Below, in pieces: positions 26,917 to 36,048 of a stretch of 64,000 nucleotides of DNA. Under the pieces are notes generated by a model. It worked only from the letters and a program-made list of their open reading frames with translations. It had not been told where the DNA came from and searched no databases. The translations under genes were made by a program, and so were the position numbers. Location of the stretch: assembly GCF_000422585.1 (NCBI RefSeq), contig NZ_KE383879.1, forward strand, positions 156,660 to 220,659, read 5' to 3'. The stretch is from Hugenholtzia roseola DSM 9546 (GTDB taxonomy: Bacteria; Bacteroidota; Bacteroidia; Cytophagales; Bernardetiaceae). Each line of letters starts with the position of its first letter. Positions within the stretch are counted from its first letter, which is position 1.

Positions 26917-28461
26917 CTACCTACTATAATTCGGTGCTTCGCGCGTAATGACTACATCATGGGGGTGGCTTTCGCGCACGCCAGCGGCTGTAATGACGAC
27001 AAACTTTGCCTTTTGTAGGGCTGCAATATCGGCAGCACCGCAATAACCCATGCCTGCACGCAAGCCGCCTACTAATTGGTACAAGACTTCGTAAGATTTG
27101 CCCTTGTAGGGAACGCGCCCTGTAATGCCTTCGGGTACGAGTTTTTTGATGTCGTCTTCGGTATCTTGAAAATAACGGTCTTTCGAGCCATCTTCCATCG
27201 CTTCCAACGAACCCATGCCGCGATAATATTTAAACTTGCGCCCTTCATAAATTATCATTTCGCCCGGTGCTTCGTCCGTTCCTGCCAAAAGCGAACCTAT
27301 CATAATAGAAGACGCACCTGCGGCGATAGCCTTGACCAAATCGCCCGAAAAGCGAATCCCCCCATCAGCGATAACGGGTACGCCTGTGCCTTTGAGTGCT
27401 TGCGCTGCCTCGAAGACGGCTGAAAGTTGGGGCATGCCAATACCTGCCACTACGCGCGTGGTACAAATGCTGCCCGGTCCTACGCCTACTTTTACGGCAT
27501 CAGCACCTGCCTCTGCTAAGGCTTTGGCGGCTTCGCCTGTGGCAATATTTCCTACCACCACCTGCAATTCTGGAAATTTGCCTTTTATCTTTTTGAGCAT
27601 CTCAATCACGCCCTTCGAATGTCCATGCGCTGTATCGAGCGTTACGACATCTACTCCTGCCTTTACTAAGGCTTCTACGCGCTGCATTGTATCGGCAGTA
27701 ACGCCTATGGCAGCTCCTACACGCAAGCGTCCGAAGCTATCCTTGCAGGCATTAGGGCGGTCGCGCCGCTTCAAAATGTCCTTGTAGGTTATCAGCCCCA
27801 CTAATTTATAGTGTGCATTGACGATAGGTAGTTTTTCTATTTTATATTTTTGTAAAATATCTTCGGCAAGTGCCAAATCCACGCCTTCGGGCGCAGTAAT
27901 CAGGTCTTGGCGCGTCATAATTTCGGAAACCGCAACACTCATATCTTTCTGAAAGCGCAAGTCGCGATTGGTCAGAATCCCAACTAAGATACCTTCGGCA
28001 TCTACGACAGGAATACCGCCAATTTTAAATTCCTGCATCAGCGCATTGGCTTCTTTTAGGGTCTGATGGGGTTGAAGGGTAATGGGGTCGAGAATCATAC
28101 CGCTTTCAGAACGCTTCACTTTGCGCACCTGTTCGGCTTGCCTTTCAATCGACATATTTTTGTGGATAAAGCCAATGCCCCCTTCTTGCGCTATCGCAAT
28201 CGCCATCTCTGCCTCCGTAACGGTATCCATAGCGGCAGAAACAATAGGCACATTGAGGGTGATTTTGCGCGTGAGCGGGGTCTGGGTTTGGGTATCGCGT
28301 GGCAACACTTCGGAGTAGGCAGGAACGAGCAGTACGTCGTCGTAGGTAAGTGCCTGAAAAAGAAATTTCTCCTGATAAGCGGCTTGCTGATGGGCAGTGG
28401 AAGCGAAAGGCTCTTGTGTGCCTTCGAGGGCTACATTAGGCGCAGAGATAAATGAGGACAT
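26917..28461 (-). CDS. guaB: IMP dehydrogenase
   Basis: Converts IMP to XMP with NAD+, the first committed step of GMP synthesis. The 514-residue product has the (beta/alpha)8 core starting [17 protein letters not shown]. Two CBS domains are inserted at about 115-230 ([37 protein letters not shown]). NAD/IMP sites include [13 protein letters not shown], the catalytic-cysteine loop [28 protein letters not shown] and the mobile flap [10 protein letters not shown]. All catalytic residues are present. About 24 residues precede the usual N-terminus and are not recognised. It is transcribed alone; a possible promoter on the minus strand (TAATTTTG at 28496-28503) has poor -33 spacing. Confidence 0.98.
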   Translation of the reverse strand: MSSFISAPNVALEGTQEPFASTAHQQAAYQEKFLFQALTYDDVLLVPAYSEVLPRDTQTQTPLTRKITLNVPIVSAAMDTVTEAEMAIAIAQEGGIGFIHKNMSIERQAEQVRKVKRSESGMILDPITLQPHQTLKEANALMQEFKIGGIPVVDAEGILVGILTNRDLRFQKDMSVAVSEIMTRQDLITAPEGVDLALAEDILQKYKIEKLPIVNAHYKLVGLITYKDILKRRDRPNACKDSFGRLRVGAAIGVTADTMQRVEALVKAGVDVVTLDTAHGHSKGVIEMLKKIKGKFPELQVVVGNIATGEAAKALAEAGADAVKVGVGPGSICTTRVVAGIGMPQLSAVFEAAQALKGTGVPVIADGGIRFSGDLVKAIAAGASSIMIGSLLAGTDEAPGEMIIYEGRKFKYYRGMGSLEAMEDGSKDRYFQDTEDDIKKLVPEGITGRVPYKGKSYEVLYQLVGGLRAGMGYCGAADIAALQKAKFVVITAAGVRESHPHDVVITREAPNYSR

Positions 28462-28782
28462 ATCGGCAAATAATTAGGTGCTACTATTTGCCAAACAAAA
28501 TTAGGCATTTTTTCAATACCAAAGCCGCCTCCGCCTTATTTTTCGCCGTTTTTAGGAAAATAACAACTTTCTACCGCTTCCGAAGCCCACAAGCAAAGAA
28601 ATAAAGGGCAGCAAGGGTGAAAAAAAATTTTTATACCGAAAAAATAAAGACCAGCGATATTTTATACAAAAAGTCTGTTTTTCAAAAATAGAAAAATCTA
28701 ACTTTATCACAAAAAAACACAAGAGATGCTATTTTTTTGGTAGTATTTAGAAATTTTAGCCTTTGAAAACTCATTTTCGAGG
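28462..28782. other. Intergenic region between guaB and recR
   Basis: AT-rich, about 320 bp. No convincing gene or terminator hairpin was seen; it holds a weak guaB promoter candidate near 28496-28523. Confidence 0.5.
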
Positions 28783-29385
28783 CTATTCATACCGTATCCG
28801 TTTGGCAATGCTTCGCGCCAAAGTAATCTCGTCTGTATATTCCAATTCGCCCCCAATGGGTACGCCACGTGCAATGGTGCTAATGCGCACCTGCTTTTCT
28901 TTGAGCAATTTGGTCAGATAAAAAGCCGTCGTTTCGCCTTCCATAGAGGCGTTCAGAGCCAAAATAATTTCCTGTGTTTCGGGCTGTGCAGCGCGTTCTA
29001 CCAAACTTTGAATGTTTAAATCGGCAGCATCTACCCCTTCGATGGGGGAAATTACGCCTCCTAAGATGTGATAAAGTCCATTGTATTGGGCAGTATTTTC
29101 TATCGCCATTAAGTCGGAAATGCTTTCCACCACACAAATTACGCTTCTATCGCGTTTGGGACTGCTGCAAACCTGACAAATTGGCGTATCCGAAATGGCA
29201 TGGCATTGGGTACAATATTGCGTCTTTTCTACCAAATCTTCTATCGCCTGTGTCAAGCGTCTGACCTCCATAGGGTCTTGTTTGAGTAAGTGCAGAGCCA
29301 AACGCAAGGCACTCTTTCTGCCTATGCTGGGAAGGCGCGAAATTTCGTTCACTGCGGTTTCTATCAATTTCGAAGGGTAGTTCAT
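28783..29385 (-). CDS. recR: Recombination protein RecR
   Basis: Ring-forming DNA clamp of the RecF/RecOR pathway that helps load RecA at gaps. The 200-residue length is standard. Features in order: helix-hairpin-helix (LPSIGRKSALRLALHLL, 17-33), the zinc finger CTQCHAISDTPICQVC (57-72), and a Toprim domain (ICVVESISDLMAIENT, residues 83-98). The C-terminal Walker-B-like region contains ARGVPIGGELEYTDEITLARSI. All cysteines are present. It is transcribed away from the tRNA-like gene; no RecO or dnaX neighbour is present. Confidence 0.98.
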   Translation of the reverse strand: MNYPSKLIETAVNEISRLPSIGRKSALRLALHLLKQDPMEVRRLTQAIEDLVEKTQYCTQCHAISDTPICQVCSSPKRDRSVICVVESISDLMAIENTAQYNGLYHILGGVISPIEGVDAADLNIQSLVERAAQPETQEIILALNASMEGETTAFYLTKLLKEKQVRISTIARGVPIGGELEYTDEITLARSIAKRIRYE

Positions 29386-29776
29386 AGAGAAAAAGTTTCA
29401 GAAGTAGGAAAGGGCATAGGAAAAAACGGCTAAAAGGAACGGGCTGCCAACACAGGGCGGCAAAAGCCACACTTTGGCAAATATACATAAATTTTTTTGA
29501 CTGAAAAAGGTTTCCATTTTTTCCAAAGACAACAAAAAGCAGCATTTTCCAAATTGCGATATTTTCAAAAAAGAAAGGCTTTATTAAAAATAACGACAGC
29601 GAAATTCGCTTTTTTTAAATTCTATCTAAAAATCAAGATATTTCTTTGCCAAATTTGCAAAGTCCATTTTTTCGCACTTACTTTGCATCAACAAAACGAT
29701 AACAAAGGCGCGTAAAATTTTGAAAAGCAAGCCGCTTTTCTTTTGATGCAAAAATGTATCGCTTTTGTATGCAAAA

Positions 29777-29899
29777 TGTAGGGTGATGAAATTTAGGCAG
29801 CCATGCCCTCTGGTCTCGGGGGTGAAGATAAACGGAAAAAAGCCTTTGTCTTTTCAAAGGTCTAACCGCTTCGTGAAGGTTCGAACCCTTCCCCTACAG
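29777..29899 (+). ncRNA. tRNA-like RNA with class II layout and a 50-nt variable arm
   Basis: By hand the stretch folds as a tRNA. The acceptor stem is TGTAGGG / CCCTACA (29777-29783 and 29892-29898, 7 of 7 pairs). T at position 8 is followed by a 3-bp D stem ATG / CAT with GG in the loop. An anticodon-type arm CCCTC / GGGGG has a 7-nt loop TGGTCTC. The T arm GAAGG / CCTTC has the loop TTCGAAC. Between the anticodon and T arms lies a large structured arm (GAAG...CGG...CCTTTG / CAAAGG...CCG...CTTC). It is not a normal tRNA: the arm is far longer than 15-24 nt, and the base before the putative anticodon (GTC) is G instead of U. CCA is not encoded. A strong terminator follows at 29923. Confidence 0.55.
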
Positions 29900-29922
29900 C
29901 GATATTGTTGGAACAGGATACT

Positions 29923-29960
29923 ACGCTTATCGGCTTTTTGGCTGATAAGCGTTTTTTTTT
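29923..29960 (+). terminator. Terminator of the tRNA-like gene
   Basis: Perfect 9-bp stem ACGCTTATC / GATAAGCGT (29923-29931 and 29944-29952) is followed by at least eight T. No protein gene upstream on the plus strand could own it, which supports a short RNA transcript ending here. Confidence 0.85.
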
Positions 29961-30033
29961 CAGAAACATTTAGATTTTACAGAAGGTCTTGAAAAATAGG
30001 CTTCTAAATTCTATTAGGCGTGTGTTTTTTTTG

Positions 30034-30041
30034 TAATTTTG
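30034..30041 (+). promoter_or_regulatory. Candidate -7 box of the acyl-CoA dehydrogenase gene
   Basis: TAATTTTG matches the Bacteroidetes -7 consensus TAnnTTTG. The transcript would start near 30048, which rules out the upstream TTG start at 30039 and supports ATG 30093. No clear TTTG -33 element is seen. Confidence 0.45.
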
Positions 30042-30092
30042 CAAAAAAAACACACGCAAACACTTTTCTTACCTCCCAAATCTCAACTTTAT

Positions 30093-31313
30093 ATGGCAGT
30101 TGTATTAGAGAATCCCACCCACATTAGTCCTCGCAACGTACAAGATGCTTTCGAATCGCCCGATTTTTATCAAATAGACGACCTTCTGACCGAAGAGCAA
30201 AAATTAGTACGCCAATCTACGCGCGAGTTCATCAAAAAAGAAGTTTCGCCTATCATAGAAGAATGTGCCGACAAGAATATTTTTCCCAAGTGGTTAGTGC
30301 CTAAATTTGGCGAATTGGGCGCGTTTGGTCCCTCTATTCCCGAAGAATACGGCGGCGGCGGCTTAGACTACATTTCTTACGGTCTGATGATGCAAGAAGT
30401 AGAGCGCGGCGATTCGGGCATGCGTTCCATGACTTCGGTACAATCTTCTTTGGTAATGTACCCTATCTATAAATTTGGCAACGAGGAGCAGCGCAAAAAA
30501 TACCTGCCCAAACTTGCCACAGGCGAACTTTTGGGCTGTTTCGGACTTACCGAACCCAATTTTGGCTCAAACCCTTCGGGCATGCTCACCAATATCAAGG
30601 ACATGGGCGACTACTATTTGCTCAACGGTGCTAAGATGTGGATAACCAACTCACCCGAAGCCGACCTTGCCGTTGTATGGGCAAAAGACGAAAGCGGACG
30701 CATCAAAGGGCTAATTGTAGAGCGCGGCATGGCAGGTTTTTCTACGCCTACGATTCACAACAAGTGGTCTTTGCGTGCCAGCATCACAGGCGAATTGGTT
30801 TTCGATAACGTCAAAGTTCCCAAAGCCAACGTACTGCCTAATAAAGACGGTTTAGGCGCACCGATGATGTGCTTAGATTCAGCCCGTTATGGCATCTCTT
30901 GGGGTGCGATTGGGGCGGCTATGGATTGTTATGATACGGCACGCCGCTATGCAATGGAGCGTATTCAGTTTGACAAACCTATCGCGAGTTTCCAACTTAT
31001 CCAAAAGAAATTAGCCGAAATGCTTACCGCCATTACACAAGCCCAACTTCTTAGCTGGCGCTTGGGTACGCTCATGAACGAAGGAAAAGCCACAACTGCC
31101 CAAATTTCGATGGCAAAACGCAACAACATCGAAATTGCGATGAACATTGCACGCGAAGCACGCCAAATTTTGGGCGGCATGGGCATCACAGGCGAGTATT
31201 CTATCATGCGCCACATGATGAACTTGGAATCAGTCGTTACCTACGAAGGCACACACGACATCCACTTGCTCATCTTGGGTAAAGAAATTACGGGTATTCC
31301 TGCTTTTTCATAA
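30093..31313 (+). CDS. gcdH-like: Acyl-CoA dehydrogenase, glutaryl-CoA dehydrogenase-like
   Basis: FAD enzyme oxidising an acyl-CoA thioester, in the glutaryl-CoA dehydrogenase branch (lysine/tryptophan breakdown in organisms with a full pathway). 406 residues from ATG 30093. Recognisable blocks: LTEEQKLVRQSTREF at the N-terminal helices, GCFGLTEPNFGSNPSGM (flavin contact), RGMAGFSTPTIHNKWSLRAS, LDSARYGISWGAIGAAMDC and QILGGMGITGEYSIMRHMMNLESVVTYEGTHDIHLLILG. The Glu of YEGTHDIH is the catalytic base as in GcdH. RSMTSVQSSL near residue 115 also fits GcdH. Substrate cannot be fixed without the active-site Arg/Ser context being aligned. A terminator shared with sulP follows. Confidence 0.92.
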   Translation: MAVVLENPTHISPRNVQDAFESPDFYQIDDLLTEEQKLVRQSTREFIKKEVSPIIEECADKNIFPKWLVPKFGELGAFGPSIPEEYGGGGLDYISYGLMMQEVERGDSGMRSMTSVQSSLVMYPIYKFGNEEQRKKYLPKLATGELLGCFGLTEPNFGSNPSGMLTNIKDMGDYYLLNGAKMWITNSPEADLAVVWAKDESGRIKGLIVERGMAGFSTPTIHNKWSLRASITGELVFDNVKVPKANVLPNKDGLGAPMMCLDSARYGISWGAIGAAMDCYDTARRYAMERIQFDKPIASFQLIQKKLAEMLTAITQAQLLSWRLGTLMNEGKATTAQISMAKRNNIEIAMNIAREARQILGGMGITGEYSIMRHMMNLESVVTYEGTHDIHLLILGKEITGIPAFS

Positions 31314-31344
31314 AAAAAGACAAGCGAGAATTTTTCCCACCAAT

Positions 31345-31380
31345 AAAAAAGCGACTTGATATGATTCAAGTCGCTTTTTT
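31345..31380. terminator. Bidirectional terminator
   Basis: Stem AAAAAAGCGACTTGA / TCAAGTCGCTTTTTT with a 6-nt loop lies between the convergent dehydrogenase and SulP genes. Confidence 0.9.
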
Positions 31381-31396
31381 CATAAGTTAAACGGTT

Positions 31397-32938
31397 TTAT
31401 TCGCTATCCACCAAAACTTTGTAAGTAGGGTCTTCTACAATATTCACATCAATGAGCGAATCTGCGTTTTTTAATAAACGCCTGCAATCACCACTAAGAT
31501 GACGCAAATGCACTTTTTTTCCTACTTTGGCATAACGCTCCGTGATTTTATTGACCGCTTCGATGGCACTCATATCTGCAATACGGCTCTCTTTAAAGTC
31601 AATGATAACTTCGTCAGGGTCGTTTAAGACATCAAACTTTTCAGCAAAAGCAGTGGTAGAGCCAAAAAACAAAGGTCCGTAAATTTCATAATGTTTGACC
31701 CCTTGCTCATCAACTCTTTTTCTTGCTCTAATGCGTTTTGCACTTTCCCAAGCAAATACCAAAGCAGAGATAATCACTCCGATAAGTACGGCTAAGGCTA
31801 AGTTGTGTAGGAAAATGGTAACGAGCATCACCAGCACCATAACCAAAATGTCGTGTTTAGGCATCTTATTAAAAGCCTTGACACTCACCCATTCAAAAGT
31901 TCCTATCGCAACCATAATCATCAATCCTGTGAGGGCAGCCATCGGCACTTTTTCTATCAATGCCGAGCCGTACATCACAAAAATCAAAAGCATAACAGAA
32001 GCTACAATGCCCGAAAGACGCGCTCTCGCCCCTGCTGAAATGTTGATAAGACTTTGACCAATCATAGCACAGCCTCCCATGCCTGAAAAGATCCCTGTAA
32101 CAAAGTTGGCAATGCCTTGTGCTACGGCTTCTTTATTGCCCCAACCGCGCGTTTCGGTAATTTCATCTATCAGGTTAAGCGTTAACAAACTTTCTATCAA
32201 CCCTACCCCTGCTACAATAAGTGCATAAGGAAAAATAATCACTAAGGTTTCCATCGTAAATGGCACTTCGGGCAAGTGAAAAGGTGGGAAACCGCCCTCG
32301 ATAGAAGCAATATCGCCCACCGTAACCGTATCCAAGCCAAAAAAGGAAACAATACCAAAAACCGCTAAAATGGCAGTTAGGGAGGCAGGAACTGCCTTAG
32401 TAAGTTTGGGCAGACCCCAAATGATTAGCATAGTTAGCAATACCAAACCTAACATCAAGTAAAGCGCACTTCCCTCCATCCACTGCAAAGCACCTGCCCC
32501 ATCTTTCACTTTAAATTGGTCTAATTGTGACAAGAAAATAACAACCGCCAAACCATTCACAAAACCAAACATCACAGGATGAGGCACTAAGCGAATGAAC
32601 TTGCCCAAACGCAAAAGCCCTGCTATTATTTGTAACAAACCCGCTAAAACCACAGTAGCAAAGACATACTCTACCCCATGCGATTTGGCTAAGGCGACGA
32701 TTACGACTGCTATCGCGCCTGTCGCACCAGAAATCATACCTGGACGACCGCCTAAAATAGAGGTTATCAAGCCAATAGTAAAAGCTGCATATAAGCCTGT
32801 TAGTGGTGATAAGCCTGCTATCAAGGAAAACGCAACCGCTTCAGGTACTAAAGCTAAGGCGACAGTAAGTCCTGATAGAATTTCTATTTTGTAGTCTACT
32901 TTCTGACTAAAATCAAATAAATTAAAATACTTTTTCAT
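31397..32938 (-). CDS. SulP (SLC26) family anion transporter
   Basis: Inner-membrane anion permease (sulfate, bicarbonate or another dicarboxylate-like anion). The 513 residues begin DYKIEILSGLTVALALVPEAVAFSLIAGLSPLTGLYAAF, the SulP consensus for the first helices, and continue with about 12-14 hydrophobic segments (GRPGMISGATGAIAVVIVALA; FVNGLAVVIFLSQLDQF; GVGLIESLLTLNLID). A C-terminal STAS domain follows (residues about 425-513, VIIDFKESRIADMSAIEAVNKI). Specificity is not readable; related marine proteins import bicarbonate or sulfate. No sulfate-assimilation or carbonic-anhydrase gene adjoins it. Confidence 0.94.
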   Translation of the reverse strand: MKKYFNLFDFSQKVDYKIEILSGLTVALALVPEAVAFSLIAGLSPLTGLYAAFTIGLITSILGGRPGMISGATGAIAVVIVALAKSHGVEYVFATVVLAGLLQIIAGLLRLGKFIRLVPHPVMFGFVNGLAVVIFLSQLDQFKVKDGAGALQWMEGSALYLMLGLVLLTMLIIWGLPKLTKAVPASLTAILAVFGIVSFFGLDTVTVGDIASIEGGFPPFHLPEVPFTMETLVIIFPYALIVAGVGLIESLLTLNLIDEITETRGWGNKEAVAQGIANFVTGIFSGMGGCAMIGQSLINISAGARARLSGIVASVMLLIFVMYGSALIEKVPMAALTGLMIMVAIGTFEWVSVKAFNKMPKHDILVMVLVMLVTIFLHNLALAVLIGVIISALVFAWESAKRIRARKRVDEQGVKHYEIYGPLFFGSTTAFAEKFDVLNDPDEVIIDFKESRIADMSAIEAVNKITERYAKVGKKVHLRHLSGDCRRLLKNADSLIDVNIVEDPTYKVLVDSE

Positions 32939-33467
32939 TAAAAAAACAAAGTTTATACTATGCTATAAAAATAGCATAAGATTGGTAATAAACAAAATAA
33001 AAGCTCAAAACACTTGTTTCGAACTCTCATCAAGTAAAAACAAATAAATTACGACAGACTCAAAGGCTCTTCTTTAAAAATGGAGGAACTAAGGTGGAGT
33101 CTGTAAAACAAATAACAAAAAGCAGAATAATTCGTACTCGTCGTGTAATTTTGATTGCTTCATAACGACACAAAGTTAGGTGAAATTTATGAGGCAATAA
33201 AAACAGGCTTCGCATTTAAGAAGAAAATCGCCGTATAACATTCTGTCTAAAACCCCAAAAAGAAACTCAACCTCTTTTTTTTTGCCAAATACCACTTTTT
33301 ATTTTGAAAAATGATAATTTTACGCATCTTTATTGTTTTTTTGATGACAAGTTTAAAAAAGAGGTCAGATTGGTACTGGGAACTTCTGTGTTTATTGGTT
33401 TTAGGAGTAGTTAATATAAAAAACTAAAAAAATAACTTTATTTTAATGTTAAAAATTAAAATATTAT
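32939..33467. other. Intergenic region between divergent sulP and tetR
   Basis: About 530 bp, AT-rich. It contains a perfect inverted repeat TATGCTAT / ATAGCATA with a 4-nt spacer (32959-32978), 21 bp upstream of the sulP start, which could be an operator. No gene, tRNA or repeat shared with the rest of the window was seen. Confidence 0.5.
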
Positions 33468-34145
33468 ATGAAAAACAAAGGAAATACAAAACAGTTTATC
33501 AAAGACCAAGCGCGTCTTTTGTTCAATGAAAAGGGCTTTGAGGGCGTTTCCTTTCGCGAAGTAGCCAAATTTATGGGCATCAGGTTTGGCAATCTGACCT
33601 ACCACTTCCCCACAAAGGATAGCCTTATTTTGGCTCTTTTTCAAGACCTTATCCTCGAACAGAAAGAAATTTTAGCCGCTATCCAAAAGAAAGGAGTCGC
33701 CATTTCGCTTCCTGCCTTACTTGCCGCTCCGCTTTATACTTTTGATATTTCTATCAAATATATTTTTCTATTTAAAGAATATGCACAAATCATTCGTACT
33801 TATCCTGCCATTGCCCAATATCTGAACGAAAGCCATCAGAAAAGAAAAGAAAGCTACCTGCCCTTTTTCCAAATTTTACAAAAAGAAGGAATCATAGAAA
33901 ACAATTTTAGCGCAGCCCATCTGGAAAATCTAATGGAAATAAGTGGCATGGTGCGGACATTTTTTTTTATCGCCCTGCCTATCCAAGCCCTGCAAAGTCC
34001 GCACCTCGAAAAAACGCGCGAAAGCTATCTAAACACTGTCAATCAGGTGCTTTTTCCCTATCTGACCCCAAAAGGAAGAAGCGATTTTGAGGCTTTCAAC
34101 GTTCAAACCTTCGAAGCACAAAGACAAGAAACGACTACTTTTTGA
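33468..34145 (+). CDS. TetR-family transcriptional regulator
   Basis: One-component repressor. Residues 5-55 form the TetR DNA-binding domain (IKDQARLLFNEKGFEGVSFREVAKFMGIRFGNLTYHFPTKDSLI), with the recognition helix around GIRFGNLTYHF. The remaining 170 residues are a helical ligand-binding and dimer domain without recognised ligand. The 225-residue length is normal. The gene sits 160 bp upstream of an alpha/beta hydrolase on the same strand. The spacer holds a perfect 24-bp palindrome inside a Bacteroidetes promoter, so the hydrolase is the likely target. No similar palindrome was found before tetR itself, so autoregulation is not supported. Confidence 0.9.
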   Translation: MKNKGNTKQFIKDQARLLFNEKGFEGVSFREVAKFMGIRFGNLTYHFPTKDSLILALFQDLILEQKEILAAIQKKGVAISLPALLAAPLYTFDISIKYIFLFKEYAQIIRTYPAIAQYLNESHQKRKESYLPFFQILQKEGIIENNFSAAHLENLMEISGMVRTFFFIALPIQALQSPHLEKTRESYLNTVNQVLFPYLTPKGRSDFEAFNVQTFEAQRQETTTF

Positions 34146-34183
34146 GCCAAAAAACAAAAAAAAGAAAAATTGGGCGTTTTTAT

Positions 34184-34214
34184 TTTGCAATTTAGGTCAA
34201 ATGACCTAAATTTG
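34184..34214 (+). promoter_or_regulatory. Hydrolase promoter with embedded palindromic operator
   Basis: -33 TTTG (34184-34187), a 19-bp spacer and -7 TAAATTTG (34207-34214). A perfect inverted repeat, AATTTAGGTCA / TGACCTAAATT with a 2-bp spacer (34189-34212), fills the spacer and overlaps the -7 box. A regulator bound there would block RNA polymerase. The adjacent TetR gene is the obvious candidate. Confidence 0.7.
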
Positions 34215-34305
34215 TTGTCGGAAAGTCTGTTCTCACTTTCGCCGTTTTTGGGTTCTGTTTTTATCTTCTTTTGTACTTTTTTTCACCTTCTTACGCGCAC
34301 TTTTT

Positions 34306-35229
34306 ATGAATATGCTACAAGACACGCTCGTTTCTGCCTCTACGCCGTTTCCGTATCAAACTTGGCTCTATCAAAACCCCGAAGCCGCCAAAACGCTCAC
34401 GCGCCTTTATCATCAGACGCTGCAAAAGTTGCGCCTGCCGCTTCGGTCGTTGTTTTTAGAAACTTCTTTTGGAAAAACTCACGTCTTGATAAGTGGCAAT
34501 CAGGATTTGCCGCCCCTGCTCGTTTTGCACGGACTCAATGCAAGTGCGCCCTCTGCCTTAGAAGCCTTAGAAAAATTGAGTGGTCAGTACCAACTTATCG
34601 GCATTGACACGATTGGGCAGGCAAATTACAGTCAGGCAAAGGAGCGACTTTCGGTAGCCGACGGCAGTTATGGACGCTGGTTAGAGGAAATCTTATTGGG
34701 TTTGAAAATAGAAAGTGCGCCCTTTGTGTCCATTTCTTATGGGGCATTTGTGTTACAAAAACTTATCGCCTTCGCGCCTAAAAGGATAGAAAAGGCAATT
34801 TTTGTCGTGCCTTCGGGCTTGGCAAATAGCTCTTTTAGTGCCTATTTTCGCCAACTTCTCTTGCCACTGCTGCGCTTTCGCCTTAGCAAAAAAGAGTCAG
34901 ATTTGAAGCGTTTTATGGGTGCTTTCTACACTGAAATCGAGGCAGAATCGCTCGAACTGCACAAAACGCTGCTATTGGGGGTCAAGATGGACTATCGCCG
35001 TCCGCCCGAACTGACCTTAGCGGAGGGCAAAAAATTAGAAGCTCCCGTTTATGCGCTCTTGGCAGAAGATGATGTTTTTTTCCCTACCCCCCAAACGCTC
35101 AAACGCTTGGCAGCACTTTTCCCCCATTTCAAAGGCTACCACATCTTGAAAGATGCCAAACACGTACCTGCCTTAGCGCAATACGAACAAATGGCTACCC
35201 AAATTCAACAGTGGTTGGGTCAGAAATAG
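34306..35229 (+). CDS. Alpha/beta hydrolase
   Basis: Serine hydrolase of the alpha/beta fold, 307 residues, no signal peptide. Landmarks: oxyanion-region LLVLHGLNASAPS (residues about 71-83), FVSISYGAFVLQKL (nucleophile elbow, where the usual GxSxG reads SISYG, with Ser at the first glycine position), LLAEDDVFFP (acid residue) and KDAKHVPALAQ (histidine). Substrate unknown; the substitution before the nucleophile occurs in some lactonase or epoxide-hydrolase relatives. Controlled by a promoter with a palindromic operator, probably bound by the upstream TetR protein. Element copy D lies just downstream. Confidence 0.85.
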   Translation: MNMLQDTLVSASTPFPYQTWLYQNPEAAKTLTRLYHQTLQKLRLPLRSLFLETSFGKTHVLISGNQDLPPLLVLHGLNASAPSALEALEKLSGQYQLIGIDTIGQANYSQAKERLSVADGSYGRWLEEILLGLKIESAPFVSISYGAFVLQKLIAFAPKRIEKAIFVVPSGLANSSFSAYFRQLLLPLLRFRLSKKESDLKRFMGAFYTEIEAESLELHKTLLLGVKMDYRRPPELTLAEGKKLEAPVYALLAEDDVFFPTPQTLKRLAALFPHFKGYHILKDAKHVPALAQYEQMATQIQQWLGQK

Positions 35230-35268
35230 GATTTTATCTTGTCTTCGCTTTTTTGAAAAAATCTATAT

Positions 35269-35396
35269 TTTCAAATTCGAAACAAAACAAAATTTGGCTT
35301 AGGCGTTTTTTGGGTCTGAAAAAGACGCGCTTATTAAAAAAAATTAGGACAAGGCAATGCCTTGTCCCTACATTTGTGCCTGATTTTAGAAGTTAA
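35269..35396 (+). repeat. Interspersed GTAG-palindrome element, copy D
   Basis: Palindrome at 35347-35367 (centre A) followed by CCTACATTTG. Upstream blocks TTTCAAATTCGAAACAAAACAAAATTTGG and TTTTGGGTCTGAAA align to copies C and E. The left terminal repeat is not recognisable. It fills the gap between the convergent hydrolase and thioredoxin-like genes. Confidence 0.75.
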
Positions 35397-35401
35397 GGCG
35401 G

Positions 35402-36001
35402 CTATTTTTTATCTTCAAAAGGCGATTGATAGCCTTCCACAAACTGCTCCCAAGGGGTTGTTTTGTAGGCATCTTGGGTAAAAAAGTTGAGCATTTGGTC
35501 GAAGGGTTTGGGTTCTTGATACCCGGGTACGGCTTGGATAAGGCGCATCTCTTCGTCGAGGAAAGCGACAGTAGGGTAGCTCATCTTGCCCGACAAAAGC
35601 GCAACGGCTAACTCGTGATAACCTCGTCCGTTCTGCTCGACGTACTTGAAAGTGTGTCCGCCTACCGTAATAGGTTCGCGCTCTGTTTCAGCATTAAACT
35701 TGACGGCGTAGTAATCTTGATTGAGTTGTTTGGCAATAATCGGATTTTGAAAGGTATTTTTGTCCATTTTTTTGCACCAGCCGCACCAATCGGTATAAAC
35801 ATCTACAAATATTTTGCGTGGTGCTTTCTTTTGCATTTCCATCGCCTCTTGGAAAGAGTACCATTTAATCGGCTCGTTTAGTAGCTCTTGTTTTTTTTCA
35901 GTGGGCGAAATAGCTGCGCTTCCTACGCCGAAAAAAAAGAGTAGAGCGCAAATTATCGCCAGAGGGTGCGCTTTTTTAGAAATAAAATTGACTTTTCGCA
36001 T
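35402..36001 (-). CDS. Exported thioredoxin-fold protein (CGWC motif)
   Basis: Thiol-disulfide protein of the thioredoxin-like family, probably periplasmic. Residues about 10-32 are a signal/anchor (HPLAIICALLFFFGVGSAA). The fold begins IKWYSFQEAMEMQKKAPRKIFVDVYTDWCGWCKKMDKNTF, with the redox pair in CGWC, and continues to the cis-proline region KMSYPTVAFLDEE. The C-terminal extension (about 35 residues) is acidic and unrecognised. 199 residues. It is expressed alone, with a hypothetical secreted protein upstream on the same strand. The exact role (cytochrome maturation, oxidative folding) is not evident from neighbours. Confidence 0.88.
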   Translation of the reverse strand: MRKVNFISKKAHPLAIICALLFFFGVGSAAISPTEKKQELLNEPIKWYSFQEAMEMQKKAPRKIFVDVYTDWCGWCKKMDKNTFQNPIIAKQLNQDYYAVKFNAETEREPITVGGHTFKYVEQNGRGYHELAVALLSGKMSYPTVAFLDEEMRLIQAVPGYQEPKPFDQMLNFFTQDAYKTTPWEQFVEGYQSPFEDKK

Positions 36002-36048
36002 CAGAAAGAGAATTTAGAAGTGAGAAGCATAACCGAAAGATAAAGGAT

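Noticed and set aside
29497-29715. 72-residue open frame upstream of the tRNA-like gene
   Set aside because: Phe/Lys-rich product from an AT-rich intergenic stretch without family signal.
29777-29899. Ordinary tRNA-Asp, tmRNA or selenocysteine tRNA
   Set aside because: Length (123 nt), missing U33, long arm and lack of a tag-coding part fit none of these.
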